A DNA stretch of 7,231 bases from Actinomycetales bacterium. GTDB lineage: Bacteria; Actinomycetota; Actinomycetes; Actinomycetales; Actinomycetaceae. The translations under genes and the position numbers were made by a program. Positions 1 to 6,042 of this stretch are shown here, one piece after another. The notes below the pieces were generated by a model that searched no databases, was not told the origin of the DNA, and worked only from the letters and a program-made list of their open reading frames with translations. The first letter of the stretch is position 1. Each line of letters starts with the position of its first letter. The DNA lies in NCBI GenBank assembly GCA_022838965.1, contig JALHDK010000104.1:1-7231 (forward strand), in the 5' to 3' direction.

Positions 1-239
1 GGTGGGGCCGCGGGAACCGCCGCAGTCAGCAGTGACGGGACTCCGTGGATCTCACAGACAACAGGCGCGGCACCCGATCGAGACGGCGCGCATTCGGGCC
101 GTACGCAGGGCCAGCGACTGGGGCTGGGGGTCCTGGATCATGGGGTTCCTCGGTGTCGGGGCTACGGGCGGGCGGCCCGTGACGTGAAACCGTGTCGGAC
201 CATCGTCCGGGTCGGCAAGGGACGTCCAGATGGTGAGAC
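1..239. other. Non-coding or unassigned upstream region
   Basis: I see no convincing gene here. Short open frames exist on both strands (for example 2-187 on +), but their translations are rich in Arg, Gly and Pro, resemble no family I know, and have no ribosome binding site. The only structure seen is a small inverted repeat: ACGGGC at 164-169 and GCCCGT at 175-180, with a 5-nt loop and no following T-tract, so it is at best a weak hairpin. The stretch probably separates an upstream gene outside the window from the DUF4395/thioredoxin operon. Confidence 0.5.
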
Positions 240-292
240 GTTAGTCCCGGTTGTGGGGATCTGTTGGGCAGGGGCTTGGGCTGTTAGTCCCG
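240..292. repeat. 10-bp direct repeat overlapping the leader promoter
   Basis: GTTAGTCCCG occurs at 240-249 and again at 283-292, so the copies are 43 bp apart centre to centre, about four helical turns. The similarity continues loosely downstream (GGTTG after the first copy, TGTTG after the second). The second copy lies inside the spacer of the candidate -35/-10 promoter at 276-304. That position and helical phasing would suit an operator pair bound by a regulator, but neither copy is a palindrome and no regulator is in view. Chance or a degenerate duplication remain possible. Confidence 0.4.
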
Positions 293-304
293 TGTTGCTA
301 CAGT
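276..304 (+). promoter_or_regulatory. Candidate promoter for the Cys-rich leader and DUF4395/thioredoxin operon
   Basis: TTGGGC (276-281) and TACAGT (299-304) are separated by 17 bp. The -10 box fits the actinobacterial TANNNT pattern, while the -35 box matches TTGACA at three positions. The -10 box ends 7 nt before the ATG at 312, so the transcript would start at or next to that A, giving a leaderless mRNA. No Shine-Dalgarno precedes 312, which agrees with this. The assignment is by inspection only. Confidence 0.5.
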
Positions 305-311
305 CAGCGCC

Positions 312-395
312 ATGGCCCCCGAACTCGCCCTGCGGAACCTCCCCGACGTGTGCCGCGAGTCCATGTGCTGTTGCGGGTCCATGCGCTGTCGCTGA
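312..395 (+). CDS. Cysteine-rich leader peptide (putative uORF, 27 aa)
   Basis: This short frame starts MAPELALRNLP and ends MCCCGSMRCR followed by TGA. It carries five cysteines in 27 residues (positions 14, 19, 20, 21 and 26), three of them consecutive. Known context: actinobacteria, notably mycobacteria, have short polycysteine leader peptides upstream of sulfur or cysteine-related operons, where stalling on Cys codons senses cysteine supply. Here the frame sits 7 nt after a good -10 box with no Shine-Dalgarno, which suits leaderless translation. It ends 134 nt before a DUF4395 and thioredoxin operon, a thiol-related target. The gap means simple stop-start coupling is not possible, so any control would work through RNA structure or transcription attenuation between 396 and 529. 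The peptide itself probably has no function after synthesis. I infer the role from composition and position. Chance is less likely given three adjacent Cys codons, but I have not compared it with known leader families. Confidence 0.6.
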   Translation: MAPELALRNLPDVCRESMCCCGSMRCR

Positions 396-529
396 GAGCG
401 ACTGCCCCGGCCCGCGCGGGCGCCCCGAGCGCCGCATCGCCTCAGCGAGAAACCCCGGCCATCCGATCGTGCACCGCCGGCCCGGCCGCCGCGCCCGCGC
501 GTGCGCCCTGCTCTTCCCGGAGGAACCCC
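396..529 (+). promoter_or_regulatory. Leader-to-operon spacer, possible attenuator region
   Basis: These 134 nt separate the Cys-rich leader stop from the DUF4395 start. They are extremely GC-rich and can form several stems. The clearest is the perfect 12-bp palindrome GCCCGCGCGGGC at 410-421, only 15 nt after the leader stop. No T-tract follows, so a classical intrinsic terminator is not shown. The spacer ends in a good Shine-Dalgarno, GGAGG at 519-523. An attenuation or sequestration role is inferred from the leader peptide, not demonstrated. Confidence 0.3.
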
Positions 530-970
530 ATGCCCAGTCCCCGCATCGATCCCCGCGGCCCACGCTTCGCGGCCGCCGTCACCGCCATCCTGCTCGCCGC
601 CGCCCTGGTGCTCGGACCCGAACGGGGCCTCGTCCCGCTCGGGGTCCAGCTCGCCGCCTTCGCCGCCGGGGCCCTGCTCGGCGTCCACCGCCAGCCCTGG
701 GGCTGGGCGTTCCGGCGCTTCGTCCGGCCCCGCCTCGCCCCACCCGCGGAGCTCGAGGACGCCCGGCCGCCCCGCTTCGCGCAGGCCGTGGGCCTCGGGT
801 TCGCGGCCGTCGCCCTGGCCGGCGCCCTGCTCGGGGCTACACCGGTGTTCCACGTGGCCACCGGCTTCGCCCTCGTCGCTGCCCTCCTGAACGCTGTCTT
901 CGACTTCTGCCTCGGCTGCGAGGTCTACCTCCGCGTCCAGCGGCTGCGCCGACGGGCGGTGACCGCATGA
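530..970 (+). CDS. DUF4395 family integral membrane protein
   Basis: This 146-aa protein matches the actinobacterial DUF4395 family as I know it. It begins with an IDPRGPRFAAA segment, has a central RPRLAPPAELEDARPPRFAQ stretch (residues about 66-85) and ends with the family motif FCLGCEVYL (residues 126-134, Cys127 and Cys130). Four hydrophobic segments are visible at about 14-30, 36-51, 86-103 and 106-125, so it should be an integral membrane protein. The paired cysteines near the end of the last segment suggest a redox or sulfur-handling role, but the biochemical function of the family is not settled. The start at 530 is chosen because GGAGG (519-523) lies 6 nt upstream and homology begins there. 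The same frame is open back to 251, but that stretch is low-complexity and unlike the family. It overlaps the thioredoxin gene by ATGA (967-970), so the two are translationally coupled and probably cooperate. In mycobacteria such pairs lie near thiosulfate sulfurtransferase genes; none is visible here. Confidence 0.85.
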   Translation: MPSPRIDPRGPRFAAAVTAILLAAALVLGPERGLVPLGVQLAAFAAGALLGVHRQPWGWAFRRFVRPRLAPPAELEDARPPRFAQAVGLGFAAVALAGALLGATPVFHVATGFALVAALLNAVFDFCLGCEVYLRVQRLRRRAVTA

Positions 971-1377
971 CCGGGGTGATCGTGGTGGCCCTCGCCGTGG
1001 CCCTCGCGCTCGCGTTCGGGCTGTACCGCCGTGCCTCGGACGGCCGGGCCCGCACCGTCGCCAGCGCGGGCCGGCTCACCCCGGAGGACCTCGGCACCGG
1101 ACTCGGCGGCCGGGCCACCCTCGTCCAGTTCTCCACGGAGGTGTGCGCCCCCTGCCGGGCCACGCGCGTCGTCCTGGGGGCCGTCGCCGCGGGGACCACG
1201 GACGTCGTCCACGTCGACGTCGACGCCGGCTCCCGTCTCGAACTCGTCGAGCGGTTCGACATCACCCGCACCCCCACGGTCCTCGTCGTCGACGGCGCTG
1301 GCGTGGTGCGGCAGCGGATCGTCGGCGCGCCCCGCAGGGCGGACGTCCTGGAGGCGCTGGAGGCCCTGGCCGCCTGA
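967..1377 (+). CDS. Membrane-anchored thioredoxin-fold protein (ThiX-like)
   Basis: This 136-aa protein has an N-terminal hydrophobic segment (residues about 4-20) followed by basic residues (RR at 21-22), then a thioredoxin fold. The fold shows VQFSTEVCAPCRATR with the redox pair Cys60-Ala-Pro-Cys63, and a RTPTVLVVDG segment carrying the expected cis-proline (Pro103). CAPC differs from the CGPC of general thioredoxins, so it is probably a dedicated thiol reductant rather than the housekeeping enzyme. With positive charges after the anchor and none before, the positive-inside rule puts the catalytic domain on the cytoplasmic side; this is an inference. The start at 967 overlaps the DUF4395 stop codon (ATGA), so translation is coupled. 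The pairing suggests it reduces, or passes sulfur or electrons to, the DUF4395 partner. The frame is open upstream to 184, but that part is the DUF4395 gene read out of frame. It resembles the thioredoxin next to DUF4395 in mycobacteria, so I leave the symbol empty. Confidence 0.85.
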   Translation: MTGVIVVALAVALALAFGLYRRASDGRARTVASAGRLTPEDLGTGLGGRATLVQFSTEVCAPCRATRVVLGAVAAGTTDVVHVDVDAGSRLELVERFDITRTPTVLVVDGAGVVRQRIVGAPRRADVLEALEALAA

Positions 1378-1414
1378 CCCCGCCACGCCGGCCTCCCCGG
1401 GGCACGGCCCGTGG

Positions 1415-1420
1415 GACACT
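1415..1420 (+). promoter_or_regulatory. Candidate -10 box of nadE
   Basis: GACACT ends 6 nt before the nadE ATG at 1427, and no Shine-Dalgarno is present in the 49-nt gap after the thioredoxin stop. This is the spacing expected for a leaderless transcript. The first base departs from TANNNT and no convincing -35 box is seen, so the call is tentative. The gap also contains CCCCGGGG at 1397-1404 but no terminator with a T-tract. Confidence 0.35.
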
Positions 1421-1426
1421 GCCGCC

Positions 1427-3490
1427 ATGAGCGCGAGCTTCCTCTCGGCCTACCGCCACGGCTTCGTTCGCGTCGCCGCCGTCACGGTCCCGGTCTCCCT
1501 CGCCGACCCGCGCCGCAACGCGGCCACGATCATCGAGCAGGCGCGGGCGTGCCACGACGACGCCGTCGCGCTCGCCGTGTTCCCGGAGCTCGGACTCTCC
1601 GGCTACTCGATCGACGACCTCTTCCTGCAGGACGCCCTGCTGGACGCCGTTCAGGACGGCCTCGCGCGGCTGGTCGAGGAGACGGCGGACCTGCTGCCGG
1701 TGCTCGTGGTCGGGGCTCCGCTGCGGCACCGCCACCGGCTGTACAACTGCGCGGTGGTGATCCACCGCGGCCGGGTGCTGGGCGTGGCCCCGAAGTCCCT
1801 GCTGCCCACCTACCGGGAGTTCTACGAACGGCGCTGGTTCGCCTCCGGCGACGAGCTGCACGGCGAGTCCATCACCGTGGCCGGCCACGAGGTCCCCTTC
1901 GGGCCGGACCTCCTGTTCGCCGCCGACGACGTGCCCGGCCTCACCGTCCATGCGGAGGTCTGCGAGGACATGTGGGTGCCGATCCCCCCGTCCGCGGAGG
2001 CGGCCCTGGCCGGCGCTACCGTGCTGGCGAACCTGTCCGGCAGCCCGATCACCGTGGGTCGGGCCGCGGACCGGCACCTGCTCAGCCGTTCCTCCTCCTC
2101 GCGCGGCCTGGCCGCGTACGTCTACGCCGCGGCGGGACCGGGCGAGTCGTCCAACGACCTGTCCTGGGATGGACAGACGATGATCTACGAGAACGGGCGC
2201 CTCCTCGCCGAGGGTGAGCGCTTCGGCGCGACGGCGTGCCGCGCCGTCGCGGACGTCGACGTCGACCTGCTCCGGCAGGAACGCCTCCGGCAGGGCACGT
2301 TCGACGACAACCGGCGCAGCCACGCCGCCGCCGTGGGACGGTTCCGCACGGTCCACTTCCGGCTCGACCCGCCCGCCGGCGACGTCGGGCTGCGGCGCGA
2401 GGTGGACCGCTTCCCCTTCGTCCCGGACGATCCGGCGCGGCTCGCCCAGGACTGCTATGAGGCCTTCAACATCCAGGTGTCCGCCCTCCAGCAGCGGATG
2501 GCTTTCATCGGGTCCCCGAAACTCGTGATCGGGGTGTCCGGGGGGCTCGACTCCACCCACGCCCTGCTCGTGGCGTGTCGTGCGATGGACCGGCTCGGCC
2601 GGCCGCGGACGGACGTCCTCGGCTTCACGCTGCCCGGGTTCGCCACCTCGGAGCACACGCGGGCGAACGCCTGGGCGCTGGGCCGCGCCCTCGGAATCAC
2701 CTTCGAGGAGATCGACATCCGTCCCGCCGCCCGCGAGATGCTCGCCCGGATCGGACATCCCTTCGCCGCGGGCGAGCCGCGGTACGACGTCACCTTCGAG
2801 AACGTCCAGGCGGGGCTGCGCACCGACTACCTCTTCCGGCTCGCGGGTCAGCGGCACGGCATCGTCGTGGGCACCGGTGACCTGTCCGAGATGGCCCTCG
2901 GCTGGATGACCTACGGCGTGGGGGACCAGATGTCGCACTACGCGGTGAACACGGGGGTGCCCAAGACCCTCATCCAGCATCTGGTCCGCTGGGTCATCGC
3001 GTCGGGCGAGTTCAGCGCGGAGGTGGGCGACGTGCTGCGATCCGTGCTGCACACCCGCATCAGCCCGGAACTCGTGCCCGCGGACGCCGCGGAGAGGATG
3101 CAGAGCACCGAGGAGGCGATCGGGCCCTTCGAGCTGCACGACTTCTTCCTGTACTGGGTGTTGCGCCACGGTCTGCGGCCCGCGAAGATCGCGTTCCTCG
3201 CCCACCACGCCTGGCGGGACGCGACGGCGGGCCCGTGGCCGCCGGGATTCCCCGAGGACGCCCGGACCAGCTACGACCTCGCGACCATTCGCCGCTGGCT
3301 GGAGGTCTTCCTGCGGCGCTTCTTCGGGTTCGCGCAGTTCAAGCGGACCGCCCTGCCCAACGGCCCCAAGGTCATGGCGGGCGGGGCGCTCTCCCCCCGG
3401 GGCGAGTGGCGGGTGCCCTCCGACGCCGGCGCGGCGGTTTGGCTCGCGGAACTCGAGGCCGCCCTCCCCTCCCGCGGCGACCTCCCCTGA
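1427..3490 (+). CDS. nadE: Glutamine-dependent NAD+ synthetase
   Basis: This 687-aa enzyme catalyses the last step of NAD+ synthesis in the cytoplasm: deamido-NAD+ plus ATP and glutamine-derived ammonia gives NAD+. The length fits the two-domain type of Mycobacterium tuberculosis (about 680 aa). The N-terminal nitrilase-like glutaminase domain (about 13-310) shows the full catalytic triad: Glu54 in FPELGLSGY, Lys123 in APKSLLPTYREFYE and Cys179 in AEVCEDMW. The C-terminal synthetase domain (about 340-650) has the PP-loop SGGLDST at 371-377, then GTGDLSEMALGWMTYGVGD (482-500), SHYAVNTGVPKTLIQHLV and the terminal FKRTALPNGPKV segment. All key residues are present, so it should be active on glutamine. 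I chose the start at 1427 because homology begins there. The frame is open upstream to 1031, but that part overlaps the thioredoxin gene out of frame and is low-complexity. It is probably a separate transcription unit from the thioredoxin operon. The next gene starts 15 nt after its stop. Confidence 0.97.
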   Translation: MSASFLSAYRHGFVRVAAVTVPVSLADPRRNAATIIEQARACHDDAVALAVFPELGLSGYSIDDLFLQDALLDAVQDGLARLVEETADLLPVLVVGAPLRHRHRLYNCAVVIHRGRVLGVAPKSLLPTYREFYERRWFASGDELHGESITVAGHEVPFGPDLLFAADDVPGLTVHAEVCEDMWVPIPPSAEAALAGATVLANLSGSPITVGRAADRHLLSRSSSSRGLAAYVYAAAGPGESSNDLSWDGQTMIYENGRLLAEGERFGATACRAVADVDVDLLRQERLRQGTFDDNRRSHAAAVGRFRTVHFRLDPPAGDVGLRREVDRFPFVPDDPARLAQDCYEAFNIQVSALQQRMAFIGSPKLVIGVSGGLDSTHALLVACRAMDRLGRPRTDVLGFTLPGFATSEHTRANAWALGRALGITFEEIDIRPAAREMLARIGHPFAAGEPRYDVTFENVQAGLRTDYLFRLAGQRHGIVVGTGDLSEMALGWMTYGVGDQMSHYAVNTGVPKTLIQHLVRWVIASGEFSAEVGDVLRSVLHTRISPELVPADAAERMQSTEEAIGPFELHDFFLYWVLRHGLRPAKIAFLAHHAWRDATAGPWPPGFPEDARTSYDLATIRRWLEVFLRRFFGFAQFKRTALPNGPKVMAGGALSPRGEWRVPSDAGAAVWLAELEAALPSRGDLP

Positions 3491-3493
3491 CGC

Positions 3494-3499
3494 TAGGCT
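3494..3499 (+). promoter_or_regulatory. Candidate -10 box of the ACT-domain gene
   Basis: TAGGCT fits TANNNT and ends 6 nt before the ATG at 3506, with no Shine-Dalgarno in the 15-nt gap after nadE. This arrangement is typical of leaderless actinobacterial transcripts. No -35 box is recognisable upstream, where the sequence is nadE coding DNA. It would give the ACT-domain gene its own promoter in addition to any read-through from nadE. Confidence 0.45.
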
Positions 3500-3505
3500 C
3501 GGCGC

Positions 3506-4021
3506 ATGGTCACCCTGGTTCTGACGGCGATCGGCGACGATCGGCCGGGTCTGGTCGACGTCCTCTCGGGCGTCATCACCGCCCACGGCGGGAGCTGGGA
3601 GCACAGCCGCATGGCCCGGCTCGGCGGCAAGTTCGCCGGCATTCTCGAGGTCGCGCTGCCCGAGCATCAGGTGGCCGGATTGCGGCAGGCGCTCGCGGAC
3701 ATCGGTGAACGGGGCCTGCTGCAGGTGACCGTCGACGGGGCGGGGGAGGAGCCCGCGCCCACGGGCGCCCGCGTGGGGCTCCAGCTGTTGGGGAGCGACC
3801 AGCCCGGTCTCGTGCACGCGGTCGCGGCCGCGCTGGCCGCGGCGGGCGCCAGCATCGAGGAGCTCTCCACCGGTCTGCGCGACGCCCCGATGGCGGGCGG
3901 GGTGATGTTCGAGGCGAGCGCGGTGGTGGTCCTCCCCGCCGAACTCACCCTCGAGGAGCTGCGCGGCCGGCTGGAGGACCTGTCCGGTCATCTCATGGTG
4001 GACATCGAGCTCACGGACTGA
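3506..4021 (+). CDS. Two-ACT-domain protein, GcvR-like putative regulator
   Basis: This 171-aa protein consists of two ACT domains in tandem. The first (about 3-77) opens LVLTAIGDDRPGLVDVLSGV and the second (about 88-169) opens GLQLLGSDQPGLVHAVAAAL. Both carry the D-x-P-G-L/hydrophobic motif that begins ACT ligand-binding folds. No DNA-binding or catalytic domain is present. The layout matches the GcvR / glycine-cleavage regulatory ACT family, whose members bind amino acids and act through a partner protein; the ligand here is unknown. Serine or glycine would be the default guess from the family name only. The start follows a -10-like TAGGCT by 6 nt, suggesting leaderless translation. It lies 15 nt after nadE but has no obvious functional link to it. 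Its last 11 bases overlap the end of the convergent MutS-like gene, so no terminator fits between them. Confidence 0.85.
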   Translation: MVTLVLTAIGDDRPGLVDVLSGVITAHGGSWEHSRMARLGGKFAGILEVALPEHQVAGLRQALADIGERGLLQVTVDGAGEEPAPTGARVGLQLLGSDQPGLVHAVAAALAAAGASIEELSTGLRDAPMAGGVMFEASAVVVLPAELTLEELRGRLEDLSGHLMVDIELTD

Positions 4022-5486
4022 TCCGGCCGAACACCTGCTCCCACAGGTCCACCCCGAAGGAGGTGGCGAGCGGGTCGCCCGGCACCACACGGAAGGTCCG
4101 GGTGCCGTCCGGGCCGCGTTCGGCGCGCAGGAAGCGCACGTCCGCCCGGCCCGCTGCCGCCAGCTCGTGGCTGAACTCGGTCAGGTGGGTGACGACGGCG
4201 ACCCGCAGGCCGCCCTCGAGCAGGCCGTCCAGCAGGTGCCGGGCAATCCGGGAGCCCTCCCGCTCGTTCGTGGACGCGAAGGGCTCGTTCAGGAGCACGA
4301 GGTCCCCCGGGGACACCCGGTCGACGAGTGCGCTCATCCGCACCAGCTCCTCCAGCAGCCGTCCGCTGCGCAGCGCGGCGTCCTCCTCGCGCCGGAAGTG
4401 CGAGTGGACGCGGGTCACCGCGCTGGTGCGCAGGGCAGAGGCACCCACAACCATCCCGGCCTGGGCCATGAGCTGCGCAAGGCCGATCGCACGCAGCAGG
4501 GTGGACTTGCCGCCCTGGTTGGCACCGGTGATCACGAGGGCGCCCACGCCGTCGGCTGCGAGGTCGTTCGGCACCACGGCGCGTCCGGAGCGTACCGCGA
4601 GCCCCACATCGTACAGTCCGGACGCCGTCGCCTCCGTCCCGGCCGGGCGCACCTCGGGGAACGCGGTCGGCAGCCCCAGCGCCCGTAGTCGCTCCTCCAG
4701 CGTGGCGCACCCGACCAGGAACGCCGACTCGTCCCGTAGCCGGGTGAAGAAGGTGCGCACCTCGTCGACCGCCTGGGCGAGGGTCTCCGCCACGTGCCGC
4801 AGCCCGAACTCCCGCAGCAGGCGGAGCGTGTCGCTCCCGCTGGTGTCGGTCTCCGGCACCACGATCGTCGCGGGGTCCGCGCGGGAGCGTCCGAGCCAGC
4901 TCCGCCGGGCCGGTGCGAGCGCGGCCAGGACGTGATCCGTGCTGGTGCCGGCCGGGCCCAGCCGGGCGGTGATCACCACCTCGGGGTGCGACAGCTGCCC
5001 CAGATGGGTGGTGGCGTCGCGGAACCAGTCCTCGGTGAACGTGGCGGTGATCTCCTCCACCAGGGCGGAGAGTCCCGCCGAGGGGAATCCGGCGTGGGAC
5101 CGGGCCCATGCCCGCAGATCCCGCAGCGATCCGAGGAGTTCGCGCAGCAGTGCCACCGACCGGCCGAGCACGGAACTCGGCTCGGAGGAGATCCACCACC
5201 CCCGTGACTCCACGGCGCAGGCGTGCGCGGCGAGGTCGTACAGCTCGCGGATCGCCGCCCGCGCGGTCAGCGCGTCCCGGACCACGTCCTGCCGCCAGCG
5301 AATCACGTCGAGGTCGGCGACCGGGTGCAGCAACAGCCCCCGCGCCGCCTCCCGGACGACGTCGTCCCCCGCCGCCATGGCGGTGACCACGTCGTCGACA
5401 CCCAGGTCGCGGGCCAGGTCGGCGTCCCCGGCGTCGAGGGGGCGGTCCGCCGGTGGTGGCGCGGGATGGAGGAGGCTGGATCTCAT
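4011..5486 (-). CDS. MutS-family ATPase (domain V protein), intact tandem copy
   Basis: This 491-aa protein ends in a MutS-type ABC ATPase domain (about 290-491). It has Walker A GANQGGKST at 321-329, preceded by VPNDL as in MutS relatives, Walker B DLVLLNEPFAST at 395-406, and the H-loop VVTHLTEFSHEL with His434. The Walker B acidic pair is Asn-Glu (400-401) instead of the Asp-Glu of MutS, while the catalytic Glu is kept. Residues 1-290 are helical and resemble the MutS core/lever region. I see no mismatch-binding Phe-X-Glu domain at the N-terminus and no C-terminal Smr nuclease, so it is neither a canonical MutS nor MutS2. Its cellular role is not known to me; branched-DNA or structural ATPase work is plausible. 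The ATG at 5486 overlaps the stop of the upstream paralogue as ATGA (5483-5486) and has only a weak GCGAGG upstream, so translation probably depends on coupling. The insertion in that paralogue may therefore reduce its expression. Its end overlaps the convergent ACT-domain gene by 11 bp. Confidence 0.88.
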   Translation of the reverse strand: MRSSLLHPAPPPADRPLDAGDADLARDLGVDDVVTAMAAGDDVVREAARGLLLHPVADLDVIRWRQDVVRDALTARAAIRELYDLAAHACAVESRGWWISSEPSSVLGRSVALLRELLGSLRDLRAWARSHAGFPSAGLSALVEEITATFTEDWFRDATTHLGQLSHPEVVITARLGPAGTSTDHVLAALAPARRSWLGRSRADPATIVVPETDTSGSDTLRLLREFGLRHVAETLAQAVDEVRTFFTRLRDESAFLVGCATLEERLRALGLPTAFPEVRPAGTEATASGLYDVGLAVRSGRAVVPNDLAADGVGALVITGANQGGKSTLLRAIGLAQLMAQAGMVVGASALRTSAVTRVHSHFRREEDAALRSGRLLEELVRMSALVDRVSPGDLVLLNEPFASTNEREGSRIARHLLDGLLEGGLRVAVVTHLTEFSHELAAAGRADVRFLRAERGPDGTRTFRVVPGDPLATSFGVDLWEQVFGRISP

Positions 5487-5834
5487 CGGCCGAGCCTCGC
5501 CCGCAGGGAGTCGCGGTCGAGACCCACCGCGACGGCCAGGGTCTCCGCCCAGGTGGGGCCCCCGGCGTCCTGCCGCTCCACACGGAACGTCCTGACCGTC
5601 GGGTCCGCGGGGTCCACCTGGCTCACCAGGCTGACCACTCCCGGCTCCCGCGCGAGTTCGGTCAGGAAGGTGACCCAGATGCAGCGGCAGCCTGTGGCCT
5701 GGAGCCGTGCGAGCGTGGCCCGGGACAGCTCCGCGGCGTCGGCGACCGTGGTGGAGGAGAACAGCTCGTTGAGAATGACGAGGCTGTCGGGCGTGGCGGC
5801 GTCGAGAATCGCGCGAGTGCCTGCGGGTCTGGAA

Positions 5835-5867
5835 GTGTAACGGTTGTGTAACGGTTGTGTAACGGTC
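5835..5867. repeat. Three tandem 11-bp repeats
   Basis: The unit GTGTAACGGTT occurs at 5835-5845 and 5846-5856, and again at 5857-5867 with a C in its last position. The period equals about one helical turn, so copies face the same side of the DNA, as protein-binding iterons do. It lies near the left edge of the phage fragment and about 80 bp before its first gene. Possible roles are a repressor operator or a packaging (terminase-binding) site next to a phage genome end. It is too short and lacks spacers for a CRISPR array. Confidence 0.8.
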
Positions 5868-5946
5868 TGCACAGCTGGGCAGCCAACGCGGTCGGCAGGT
5901 CGGGCAGGGTATCGTTGGGCGCAACCGACTACGAGAGGAGATCACC

Positions 5947-6042
5947 GTGCAGAGCTGGATGTTCGCGTTCGCAGGGCTGGTCGTCGCGCTGGCCATCGTT
6001 GGCCTGCTCGTCGCCGCGCTGGTGAAGTACCTCCGGTCGTGA
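5947..6042 (+). CDS. Small phage single-pass membrane protein (31 aa)
   Basis: A GTG start at 5947 is preceded by a strong Shine-Dalgarno, GAGAGGAG at 5933-5940, with 6 nt spacing. The 31-residue product begins VQSWMF, has a continuous hydrophobic stretch from about residue 5 to 26 (AGLVVALAIVGLLVAALV within it) and ends in the basic tail KYLRS. It should be a single-span membrane peptide with its C-terminus in the cytoplasm. The stop TGA shares bases with the GTG of the terminase gene (GTGA, 6039-6042), so the two are coupled. It is presumably gene 1 or a similar early position of the phage the fragment came from. I do not recognise a family. A possible -10 (TATCGT, 5910-5915) lies upstream, without a -35. 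Whether it is expressed in the host is unknown. If made, it would be the only complete product of the fragment. Confidence 0.6.
   Translation: MQSWMFAFAGLVVALAIVGLLVAALVKYLRS

Noticed and set aside
164..180. Hairpin ACGGGC/GCCCGT as a terminator
   Set aside because: The stem is 6 bp with no T-tract, and no gene is seen just upstream. It is reported only as a minor structure.
184..966. N-terminal extension of the thioredoxin frame back to 184, and of the DUF4395 frame back to 251
   Set aside because: The extensions are low-complexity, unlike the families, and overlap other genes out of frame. Good starts with family-consistent N-termini exist at 530 and 967.
1262..4090. A 942-codon open frame on the minus strand opposite nadE
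   Set aside because: It is antisense to a fully conserved nadE and to the ACT-domain gene, with a biased Arg/Gly/Glu/His-rich composition and no recognisable domain. Long antisense frames are expected in DNA this GC-rich.
5835..5867. CRISPR-like repeat array
   Set aside because: The units are 11 bp and directly adjacent with no spacers, and there are no cas genes. It is an iteron-type tandem repeat.
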